This document shows positions 1 to 6,820 of a stretch of DNA of 48,045 nt, one piece after another. Made by a program: the position numbers and the translations under genes. Within the stretch, counting starts at the first letter, position 1; each line of letters starts with the position of its first letter. The stretch comes from a virus: IMG/VR virus record IMGVR_UViG_3300006919_000091, positions 1-48,045 of that record; one strand, given 5' to 3'. The notes under the pieces are model-generated. The model was not told the origin of the DNA, did no database searches, and saw only the letters and a program-made list of their open reading frames with translations.

Positions 1-1
1 A

Positions 2-484
2 ACGAGGGTGGATGAGAGTTTAGTGCAAGATAAGATGCCTACAAGTTTGTTTAATAAAAACGGAATGGCTTTTTATTTAGAATTAGAAGCACTTGCAAAT
101 GACAATGAAAGTAGGTCAATAACTATAAGCGATGATAGCAGTTCAGATAGGTTTGTATTCCAATTAAATTCAAGCAATGAGTTTTCTGTGTTTACAATTT
201 CAAATCTTGGAGTAACAGATTTTTCTATTGCAACATTAGGTGGAGATATTACTCAAAAAAGTAAAGTTGCAGCCTCTTTCGATGGGTCAAATGGTTATTT
301 ATATGTAAACGGAACACAGATAGGTGTTGATTCAATTAGTTTTGTTATAGGGGATAATTTAGATAAAATTAGCTTTGGTAATCATTCATTAACAAGTAAC
401 CCTTTTTATGGTAAAATAACGGATTATAGAATTTACAACAACGCATTAACAACATCAGAATTAGAAACATTAACAAGTAACTAA
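2..484 (+). CDS. Tail/adhesin protein, C-terminal part with LamG-like domain (5' truncated)
   Basis: The frame is open to the left edge of the window, so only the C-terminal ~160 residues are present and the GTG at 8 is not a reliable start. The visible part is rich in alternating polar/hydrophobic strands. It ends with the sequence YGKITDYRIYNNALTTSEL, which matches the last strands of concanavalin A-like/LamG lectin domains; the 'DYRIYNNALT' style ending is very common in phage and bacterial laminin-G-like modules. Such domains bind glycans, so the likely role is receptor or surface-polysaccharide binding on the virion. It sits immediately upstream of other tail-fibre genes, which supports a structural role. 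The stop codon overlaps the next start (TAATG). The exact fibre function is inferred. Confidence 0.6.
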   Translation, partial: TRVDESLVQDKMPTSLFNKNGMAFYLELEALANDNESRSITISDDSSSDRFVFQLNSSNEFSVFTISNLGVTDFSIATLGGDITQKSKVAASFDGSNGYLYVNGTQIGVDSISFVIGDNLDKISFGNHSLTSNPFYGKITDYRIYNNALTTSELETLTSN

Positions 485-1092
485 TGAATAATATTGGATT
501 TGTTTATAGGTGGAGCGATTCTTATAATGGAAAATATTATATAGGTTCTCATTGTGGGAATATAAATGATGGTTACATTGGTAGTGGCTATTATTTTAAA
601 AAAGCATATAAAAAAAGAAAAGAATGCTTTTCAAGAGAGATACTTTATATTAGTAAAGATTATATTGAGTTAGAGGAATTTATTCTGCAAGAGTTAGATT
701 GCAAGAATGATGTTAATTCATATAATTTAACAAACAATGCAAGAGGTGTATCAATGCACTCTGAAGAAAGTAAAAGAAAAATATCTGAATCTAAAAAAGG
801 AAATACATTTTTTAGTGAAGAACATAGACAAAAATTGTCTTTAGCAAAAAAAGGGAAATTACACCCTTGCTACGGAACTCAAGGATATGTAAAAGGAATG
901 AAACACTCTATTAATTCAAGATTGAAAATGTCTAAATCAAAGTCAAGAAAAGTGTTTTGCGAATTAAAAAATAAAACATATCAAAGTGTTAAAGAATCAT
1001 CTTTAGATTTAGGTGTTTCTGTATCACATATTAATAATATGATTAATGGGTATAAAGTAAATAAATATAAATTAACAATTACACACACGTAA
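484..1092 (+). CDS. GIY-YIG homing endonuclease with NUMOD3 repeats
   Basis: 202 residues. The N-terminus carries a GIY-YIG nuclease core: FVYRW (GIY position), YYIGS (YIG position), then YIGSGYYFKKA, a downstream Arg in FSREIL and Glu residues in ELEEFILQE. This is followed by two NUMOD3-type DNA-binding repeats (HSEESKRKISESKKG and FSEEHRQKLSLAKKG) and a C-terminal helix-turn-helix-like segment (YQSVKESSLDLGVSVSHINNM, NUMOD1-like). This domain order is the classic free-standing phage homing endonuclease (Seg/I-TevI-like). These enzymes cut intron-less or gene-less alleles to spread themselves. The gene starts on the last base of the tail-protein stop codon (TAATG), so it is wedged between two tail genes, a typical insertion place. 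No intron boundaries are visible. Full length and probably active. Confidence 0.85.
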   Translation: MNNIGFVYRWSDSYNGKYYIGSHCGNINDGYIGSGYYFKKAYKKRKECFSREILYISKDYIELEEFILQELDCKNDVNSYNLTNNARGVSMHSEESKRKISESKKGNTFFSEEHRQKLSLAKKGKLHPCYGTQGYVKGMKHSINSRLKMSKSKSRKVFCELKNKTYQSVKESSLDLGVSVSHINNMINGYKVNKYKLTITHT

Positions 1093-1153
1093 TAACCAAT
1101 AGTTATAACCAAAAGGGTAACAATTACACCTATAACAAAAACAAAAGTAAATT

Positions 1154-1477
1154 ATGGCAACTTTATTTAAAAAATACGAATTTGATTCAGAAGGACAAGC
1201 ACAGACTAAAATAGACGCTCTACCGCACGTTCAAGACGAGGATGGTAATAACGTACCAAACCACCGCCATACTATTGTTAAACTAGGCTATTTGTACACC
1301 ACAGAGCCTACTTATGATGAAGAAGGTAATGAACTAACAGCAGGAGTACAGAGCGATAAATATTCGGTAGATGTACTTTGGAAAGACTTAACAGCTTCTC
1401 CTGAAGGATGGGTTAGTAAAGAGGTAACGCCTGAAGGTAATGGAGTACATACTTTTGCAGGACACAACTTTAGTTAA
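1154..1477 (+). CDS. Small tail-associated protein, function unknown
   Basis: 107 residues, acidic, with no signal peptide or membrane segment. It contains the stretches HTIVKLGYL and SDKYSVDVLW followed by PEGW, a pattern I associate with small proteins encoded beside phage tail fibres. It lies 61 bases after the homing endonuclease and 2 bases before the repeat-containing tail fibre, so it is probably co-transcribed with the fibre. The leader is A-rich (AAAAGTAAATT before ATG) without a Shine-Dalgarno motif. A fibre-assembly or structural role is inferred from position only. Confidence 0.6.
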   Translation: MATLFKKYEFDSEGQAQTKIDALPHVQDEDGNNVPNHRHTIVKLGYLYTTEPTYDEEGNELTAGVQSDKYSVDVLWKDLTASPEGWVSKEVTPEGNGVHTFAGHNFS

Positions 1478-1479
1478 TT

Positions 1480-2583
1480 ATGGCAGATAAATTCATATTA
1501 GGTTTTCCAATATCTGAAAAAACAGCAAATTCTGTGCTGTATCAAGATGGTAGTAATATTGGTATTGGGACAAGTCCTTTTAACACTTTGTCTATTAAAG
1601 GTTCTGTGAACCAATTAGATATTGAAACAACTTTATCAGGCACAACGCTTGAAAGTATTGATAGGGCAGACTTAAGTAAACAATCGGACTTATCTTTTTA
1701 CGCAAGACACGGTAATCATAAGTTTTTTAGTGGGTCTTATGCCGAAAAAATGCGTATTACAAGCAATGGCAACGTTGGTATTGGAACTACTAGTCCTGCT
1801 CAGAATTTTGTGGTTGCTGACGCCACTAACGGTAACGGAGTAGAACTTGTTCCAGGAGCAACAGCCACAATTCAAACATATAATAGAGGCACTTCAAGTT
1901 ACAATGATCTAAACATAGATACTGCTCGAACACAAGTAAGGTCTATTGATTATATTTCTTTTCATAATGGCTCTGGTTTTCCAGAAAATATGCGTATTAA
2001 CTCAGCAGGCAACGTCGGTATTGGGACTACTAACCCCGTATACATGCTTGATGTTGCTGGTAATATAAACATTTCAGGAACAGGCGGTTTTTTACGATTT
2101 AATAGTGGAGATACTGCAATAAAAAATGAAGGAGGTTATAAACTTGGTTTTCAAACATATAATTCCACTTCCGCTACTATCAGTACTAAAATGGTACTAG
2201 ACACTGATGGCAACGTAGGGATAGGTACGACGAGTCCTAATTCAAATCTTGAAATAAACGCAACGGATGCTGAATTAAGACTTTCATCAACAAGCCAAAC
2301 AAGTAATGTTGCTAAGTTTAAAATTGAACCACTCAACAATAGAGTGGTTTTAGAAAGTTCTTCTTTACATGTTTTAGCTTTTGATGTTAATGGCTCGGAA
2401 CGTATGCGCATCGATTCAAGTGGCAACGTTGGGATCGGAACTACCTCGCCAGCTGCTAAACTTGAAGTAAATGGAACTATTAAAGCTACTGACATTAACT
2501 TCTCTGGACTACCAACTAGTTCTTCTGGATTATCTTCTGGTGACGTATGGAATGATGGAGGTACTCTAAAGATAGTGTCCTAA
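1480..2583 (+). CDS. Tail fibre with GNVGIGTTSP repeats
   Basis: 367 residues. Five copies of a repeat unit occur: one degenerate (SNIGIGTSPFNTLSI) and four strong ones of the form M-R-I-x-S-x-GNVGIGTT(S/N)P-x-x-x-L-x-V at roughly residues 90, 170, 245 and 310. Each is preceded by a 'seRMRI' type strand. This unit is widespread in fibre and adhesin proteins of Flavobacteriia and their phages, where it forms short beta-structured shaft segments. The protein ends with LPTSSSGLSSGDVWNDGGTLKIV, a common C-terminal tag of phage fibre proteins. It most likely forms a trimeric tail fibre for host recognition. The repeats share the peptide but use different synonymous codons. A strong hairpin with ten G follows the stop codon. 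Confidence 0.75.
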   Translation: MADKFILGFPISEKTANSVLYQDGSNIGIGTSPFNTLSIKGSVNQLDIETTLSGTTLESIDRADLSKQSDLSFYARHGNHKFFSGSYAEKMRITSNGNVGIGTTSPAQNFVVADATNGNGVELVPGATATIQTYNRGTSSYNDLNIDTARTQVRSIDYISFHNGSGFPENMRINSAGNVGIGTTNPVYMLDVAGNINISGTGGFLRFNSGDTAIKNEGGYKLGFQTYNSTSATISTKMVLDTDGNVGIGTTSPNSNLEINATDAELRLSSTSQTSNVAKFKIEPLNNRVVLESSSLHVLAFDVNGSERMRIDSSGNVGIGTTSPAAKLEVNGTIKATDINFSGLPTSSSGLSSGDVWNDGGTLKIVS

Positions 2584-2595
2584 TCAATTAACAAA

Positions 2596-2614
2596 CCCCT
2601 CTTCGGGGGGGGGG
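2596..2614 (+). terminator. CCCC/GGGG hairpin with G10 run after tail fibre
   Basis: CCCC at 2596-2599, loop TCTTC, then G at 2605-2614. A four to five base-pair GC stem sits 13 bases after the tail-fibre stop. It is followed by TATATTAAC rather than a clean T tract, so termination may be partial. The ten-G run is longer than the stem needs. Confidence 0.5.
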
Positions 2615-2642
2615 TATATTAACATTTTAAAAATAAATAAAT

Positions 2643-2978
2643 ATGGCAACCACTTACACTTGGAATGTATCAACTGTTGATACTTATCCTACACACACAG
2701 ATGACAACAGCAACACAGAAAGTGATGTAATTTTCAACGTTCACTGGCGTTTATCAGGAGATGACAGTACCAACACCGCTTCGGTTATTGGAACGCAATC
2801 TTTAGACGTTAGTGATATTTCAACCTTTACCGATTTTGACAGCGTAACATCTTCAGACGTTGAAGGATGGGTAACTGCTGAAATGGGTAGTGATAAAGTA
2901 CAGGAGCTAAAAAACAGCATCCAGGCACAACTTACAGAACTTGCAACACCAACAGTTGTTACTAGACAGATTTCTTAA
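2643..2978 (+). CDS. Tail-fibre-neighbour protein (small beta protein, DUF7936-like)
   Basis: 111 residues. The N-terminus reads ATTYTWNVSTVDTYPTHTD and is followed by SDVIFNVHWRLSGDD, SVIGTQSLDVS and a C-terminal helix with 'VEGWVTAEMGSDKVQELKNSI'. This architecture (a beta-sheet N-half with an NVHW strand, then a helix with GWV) is found in a small protein family encoded next to fibre genes in many phages; I recall it as DUF7936, from memory only. It starts 59 bases after the tail fibre, beyond the hairpin, with an ATTTTAAAAATAAATAAAT leader typical of Bacteroidota. The function is not established; a virion or fibre-accessory role is inferred. Confidence 0.65.
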   Translation: MATTYTWNVSTVDTYPTHTDDNSNTESDVIFNVHWRLSGDDSTNTASVIGTQSLDVSDISTFTDFDSVTSSDVEGWVTAEMGSDKVQELKNSIQAQLTELATPTVVTRQIS

Positions 2979-2980
2979 TA

Positions 2981-3394
2981 ATGAGTAAAAAAAAATTTAA
3001 AGATACTGACGTTGGAAAATTTTTATTAAAAAAAATTCCAAATGTTGTTGGGGCAATCGCTGGTAATACACCAGTTGGTTCTGTAATAGAGGCAATAATA
3101 GGGGGTAGTGATATGCCTCCTGAAGATAAAGAAGTAGCCCTTGAAAAACTAAGATTAGAAAGAGCTGAAATAGACGGGACTACAAGAAGATGGGTTGCTG
3201 ATGCTAGATCAGGAAATTGGCTCGCTGCTAACGTTCGTCCATTAATATTAATATTTTTAACTGTTTCCTATGTTTTGGGTTGGTATTTAAATTACCCGCT
3301 TGATGATATAACAGGATTACTTACAATAGTTATTGGTGGGTATTTTGGTTCACGAGGCGTTGAAAAGGTATTTGGCAATAATAAACACAAATAA
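2981..3394 (+). CDS. Holin of the 3TM / GTA-holin type
   Basis: 137 residues. The N-terminal part contains an amphipathic glycine-rich segment (VVGAIAGNTPVGSVIEAIIGG). A charged helix with EVALEKLRLERAEIDGTTRRWVADA follows, then NWLAANVRPLILIFLTVSYVLGW and a last hydrophobic segment ITGLLTIVIGGYFGSRGVEKV. The order 'charged helix, R-W-x-D, NWL..NVRP, two TM segments, GxYFGSRG' matches the 3TM holin family first described for gene-transfer-agent release. It would form inner-membrane lesions at the end of infection. No endolysin was found nearby; the gene sits between tail and packaging genes. It starts two bases after the previous stop (TAATAATG). Confidence 0.8.
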   Translation: MSKKKFKDTDVGKFLLKKIPNVVGAIAGNTPVGSVIEAIIGGSDMPPEDKEVALEKLRLERAEIDGTTRRWVADARSGNWLAANVRPLILIFLTVSYVLGWYLNYPLDDITGLLTIVIGGYFGSRGVEKVFGNNKHK

Positions 3395-3435
3395 TGCGTA
3401 ATAATCAAATATAACATTAACTTAAATTATATTTT

Positions 3436-3594
3436 ATGAAAAAAGTAGTAACACAAGAACAATTAAATCAAATCGTTGAAATTCTTAATGAATTACCTAT
3501 TAGTCAACTGAATCGGGTACAAACTATTATTAAGATTCTCAATGAAGCTGAAACATTAACTGAGAATCAAGATGAATCTGATACGGAAGATTAG
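3436..3594 (+). CDS. Small protein, 52 aa, function unknown
   Basis: An ATG at 3436 opens a 52-codon frame beginning MKKVVTQEQLNQIVEILNEL and ending in an acidic tail (ENQDESDTED). It is predicted to be largely helical. The leader (AACTTAAATTATATTTT) is the same A/T-rich type as the neighbours. It overlaps the next gene by 23 bases, consistent with translational coupling. There is no recognisable catalytic motif. Confidence 0.6.
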   Translation: MKKVVTQEQLNQIVEILNELPISQLNRVQTIIKILNEAETLTENQDESDTED

Positions 3595-3790
3595 CATTGG
3601 AAGAGATTATAAAACCGATGCAATGCACTACTCTACGGGCCAAGAAGTATTTGGTGGTCATAGAATAGTTGAAATTATTGAAGAAGACGAAAGCTATAAC
3701 ATATTTATTGAAAAAAATCAAGAAATTTTACCTTGGAAAACTTTTAATAAAAATATGGCGATAGCCGTTGAATACAATTTAGAATATTAA
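3572..3790 (+). CDS. Small conserved phage protein, 72 aa
   Basis: 72 residues with the core IRKISIGRDYKTDAMHYSTGQ, then VEIIEEDESYNIFIEKNQE and a C-terminal IAVEYNLEY. Short proteins with the pattern 'I(R/K)KISIG.DYK.AMHY..GQ' recur just upstream of terminase genes in marine phages as I remember them; no function is assigned. The ATG used overlaps the preceding frame by 23 bases and the stop overlaps the next start (TAATG), so it is part of one tightly coupled operon. A packaging-associated role is a guess from position. Confidence 0.65.
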   Translation: MNLIRKISIGRDYKTDAMHYSTGQEVFGGHRIVEIIEEDESYNIFIEKNQEILPWKTFNKNMAIAVEYNLEY

Positions 3791-4383
3791 TGAAACATTT
3801 ACATGCCTATTTAATAGAGCCTTTAGATGGAAGGTATACAAATAATAAAAAAGTAGGTGATTCTAATTTAATTTTAAATACGCAAATAGAAAATCATAAA
3901 TTTGTTAACAGAAAGGCTAAAATAGTTGAAACACCAATTAATAATCCTTTTTTGCAAAAAAATGATTTAGTAATTGTGCATCACAACGTTTTTAGAAGAT
4001 ACTTTAACGTTAAAGGCCAGGAACAAGATAGCAGCAGCTATTTTAAAGACGGGCTTTATAGATGTTATGATGATCAAATTTTCTTATACAAGCGCAATGG
4101 CAGGTGGTTTACCCCACCTGGCTATTGCTTTGTAAAACCACTAGAACAAGACAATAGCTTTTTAAATGATAAAGAAAGAGCTCATATAGGTGTTTTAAAG
4201 CACCTGGGGGACGATTTAAGAAGCTTTAACCTTAGTGGTGATGATTTAGTTGGTTTTACACCAAACAGCGAGTATGAGTTTGTTATTGATAGCGAAAGAT
4301 TATATAGAGTCCCTTTAAATTCTATAGCAATAAAATATGAAATACGAGGAACTGAGAAAGAATATAATCCAAGCTGGGTATAA
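3790..4383 (+). CDS. GroES-like co-chaperonin candidate
   Basis: 197 residues. The first 120 residues have the spacing of a GroES barrel: an N-terminal strand (HLHAYLIEPL), a flexible polar loop with LILNTQIENHKF, then AKIVETP, LQKNDLVIVHHNVFRR (the 'GD.V....' strand position) and a closing strand GYCFVKPLEQ. The C-terminal third has DDLVGFTPNSEYEFVIDSERLYRVP, a pattern common in phage-encoded GroES-like proteins. Phages use such co-chaperonins (T4 gp31 type) to fold capsid protein with host GroEL, which would fit its place just before packaging and head genes. The overall identity to GroES is low, so the call is from fold pattern only. It overlaps the next gene by 47 bases. Confidence 0.5.
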   Translation: MKHLHAYLIEPLDGRYTNNKKVGDSNLILNTQIENHKFVNRKAKIVETPINNPFLQKNDLVIVHHNVFRRYFNVKGQEQDSSSYFKDGLYRCYDDQIFLYKRNGRWFTPPGYCFVKPLEQDNSFLNDKERAHIGVLKHLGDDLRSFNLSGDDLVGFTPNSEYEFVIDSERLYRVPLNSIAIKYEIRGTEKEYNPSWV

Positions 4384-4612
4384 AGCTGTTGACGAATTAA
4401 TAAGAGTTGCAGAAGAAAAAATAATAATAGGTGACCCAGAAGAAGACTTGGCTGCTGATAGATTAAAAAATGCTGCCGCAACAAAAAAATTAGCAATATT
4501 TGATGCTTTTGAAATACTTTCAAGAGTTGAAAATGAAAAAAATATGCTTGACGCCTCTAAATTACAAGCCGGTACAGGTTTTAAAGGTTTTGCTGAAGGA
4601 AGATCCAAATAA
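4337..4612 (+). CDS. Small terminase subunit candidate
   Basis: 91 residues, helical, highly charged: MKYEELRKNIIQAGYKAVDEL, then AADRLKNAAATKKLAIFDAFEIL and ENEKNMLDASK. It ends at the base where the large terminase starts (TAATG overlap at 4612), the canonical terS-terL arrangement. It shows no clear N-terminal HTH. The helix-rich middle (residues 35-75) could be the oligomerisation core. Assignment rests on size, position and coupling to terL; there is no family match I can name. The 47-base overlap with the upstream gene is unusually long for this genome. Confidence 0.5.
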   Translation: MKYEELRKNIIQAGYKAVDELIRVAEEKIIIGDPEEDLAADRLKNAAATKKLAIFDAFEILSRVENEKNMLDASKLQAGTGFKGFAEGRSK

Positions 4613-6819
4613 TGTACGAACAAAATTTAATTAAATCAGTTAGCCCTATTCGTTTAAATACTATTAAAAGATTTAATAAGTTAAATAAATGGGAGTATGG
4701 TTATAATAAAGATTACGATGTTGTAATTATAAGCAAAACCGGTAAGATAGGAGAAATTGTAGAAATACAAAATTTAAAAATAGCATTACCGTTAGCTCCA
4801 AATAATATTAATAAAGAAAATAATAGATGGACAGCTGATGAATACCCAAAAGAATTAAGTAAAATAAAAACTAGATTTGATTGGGAAACTTACCCAGATG
4901 GTTTTAAAAATAAATGGTATGCGTATATTGACAGAGAATTTACCAGGCGTGAAGAAGGTTATTGGTTTTATAACAAAGACGTCATTACTTATATTACTGG
5001 TTCTCATTACATGTACTTGCAGTGGGCTAAAATTGATGTTGGGAAGCCAGACTTCAGAGAAGCTAATAGAATTTTCTTTATTTTCTGGGAAGCGTGTAAA
5101 GCCGATCCCAGGGCTTATGGAATGTGCTATCTTAAAAACCGCCGATCCGGATTTAGTTTTATGTCTTCAGCGGAATCAGTCAATTTGGCAACAATTACAA
5201 AAGATGCACGGTTTGGAATATTGTCCAAATCTGGAGCTGACGCTAAAAAAATGTTCACAGATAAGGTTGTACCAATATCCCTTAACTACCCGTTCTTTTT
5301 TAAACCAATACAAGACGGAATGGATAGACCAAAATCAGAGCTTGCATTTAGAGTACCAGCATCAAAACTTACAAAAAAATCAATAGTACAAGTATCTGAA
5401 GAAAACGAGTTAGAAGGATTAGATACAACCATTGACTGGAAAAACACTGGTGATAACAGTTACGATGGTGAAAAGCTTAGTTTACTAGTTCACGATGAAT
5501 CTGGAAAGTGGGAAAGACCAGATAATATATTAAATAACTGGCGTGTTACTAAAACAACATTGAGACTAGGTAGTAAAATTATTGGAAAGTGTATGATGGG
5601 TTCAACATCAAATTCGCTTGAAAAAGGAGGTTCTAACTTTCAAAAATTATATAATGATTCAGATGTCACAAGAAGAAACCGCAATGGACAGACTAGTTCA
5701 GGATTATATTCTTTGTTCATACCTATGGAATGGAACTACGAAGGATTCATTGATTCTTATGGACACCCTGTATTTGAAACTCCAGAAAAACCAATTAAAG
5801 GAAATGACGGGGCTGAAATAGAAACCGGTGTTATTGAGTTTTGGGAAAATGAAGTAGAAGGGCTAAAGCACGACAGCGATGGCCTAAATGAATACTACAG
5901 ACAGTTCCCAAGAACTGAAGAGCATGCTTTTAGAGATGAGGCAAAAAATAGTATATTTAATTTAACAAAAATATACGAGCAAATAGATTTTAATGAAGAT
6001 TTAATAAGAAAAGGATATGTAACAAAAGGATCTTTTTCTTGGGAAAATGGAATTAAAGATTCTAAAGTAATGTTTACACCTAATGCTAACGGCAGGTTTT
6101 TAGTATCTTGGACTCCTTCTAAGAACATAGAAAATAATGTAATATTTAAAAATGGCATCAAATACCCTGGAAATGAGCATATGGGGGCCTTTGGTTGTGA
6201 CTCGTATGATATATCAGGCACAACAGACGGACAAGGATCAAAAGGTGCATTACACGGTTTAACAAAATTTAGTATGGAGGATGCTCCAGCTAACACATTT
6301 TTTTTAGAATATGTTGCACGCCCACAAACTGCTGAAATGTTTTTTGAAGATGTTCTTATGGCTTTGGTTTACTATGGTATGCCAATTTTGGCAGAGAATA
6401 ACAAGCCACGGCTATTGTATCACCTTAAACGTAGAGGCTATAGAGGATTTTCAATGAATCGACCAGACAAAGTTTGGAACAAATTGTCGGTAACTGAAAG
6501 AGAAATTGGTGGGATTCCAAATACATCTGAAGATATAAAACAAGCTCACGCTGCGGCTATTGAGACATATATTAATAACCATGTTGGCGTCACCACTGAA
6601 GGTGGTGGTAATATATATTTTAATAGAACATTAAATGATTGGGCTAAATTTGATATAAATAAAAGAACAAAATTTGATGCTGCTATAAGTTCAGGCTTAG
6701 CGATTATGGCTTGTAACAGGCATTTATATCATCCTAAACCTAAAGTAGAAAAACAAGCATTAAATTTAAAAATTTCACGATATAATAATAAAGGATCGCA
6801 TTCAACAATAATAAAATAG
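4612..6819 (+). CDS. terL: Terminase large subunit (ATPase/nuclease)
   Basis: 735 residues. The DNA-packaging motor ATPase shows a deviant Walker A, KNRRSGFS (K175-S182), where the lysine sits at the start as in lambda gpA (KSARVGYS) instead of before the final S/T. Walker B plus catalytic Glu are LSLLVHDE (D295/E296), and the coupling motif is GSTSN (around 330-334). The RNase H-like nuclease half begins with AFGCDSYDISG (catalytic Asp ~530) and ends with FDAAISSGLAIMA near the C-terminus. The enzyme cuts concatemers and translocates DNA into proheads through the portal encoded next. It overlaps terS by one base and the portal starts 2 bases after its stop. It is longer than T4/T7 large terminases (about 590-610 residues), mainly in the N-terminal ~120 residues. 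Confidence 0.9.
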   Translation: MYEQNLIKSVSPIRLNTIKRFNKLNKWEYGYNKDYDVVIISKTGKIGEIVEIQNLKIALPLAPNNINKENNRWTADEYPKELSKIKTRFDWETYPDGFKNKWYAYIDREFTRREEGYWFYNKDVITYITGSHYMYLQWAKIDVGKPDFREANRIFFIFWEACKADPRAYGMCYLKNRRSGFSFMSSAESVNLATITKDARFGILSKSGADAKKMFTDKVVPISLNYPFFFKPIQDGMDRPKSELAFRVPASKLTKKSIVQVSEENELEGLDTTIDWKNTGDNSYDGEKLSLLVHDESGKWERPDNILNNWRVTKTTLRLGSKIIGKCMMGSTSNSLEKGGSNFQKLYNDSDVTRRNRNGQTSSGLYSLFIPMEWNYEGFIDSYGHPVFETPEKPIKGNDGAEIETGVIEFWENEVEGLKHDSDGLNEYYRQFPRTEEHAFRDEAKNSIFNLTKIYEQIDFNEDLIRKGYVTKGSFSWENGIKDSKVMFTPNANGRFLVSWTPSKNIENNVIFKNGIKYPGNEHMGAFGCDSYDISGTTDGQGSKGALHGLTKFSMEDAPANTFFLEYVARPQTAEMFFEDVLMALVYYGMPILAENNKPRLLYHLKRRGYRGFSMNRPDKVWNKLSVTEREIGGIPNTSEDIKQAHAAAIETYINNHVGVTTEGGGNIYFNRTLNDWAKFDINKRTKFDAAISSGLAIMACNRHLYHPKPKVEKQALNLKISRYNNKGSHSTIIK

Positions 6820-6820
6820 C

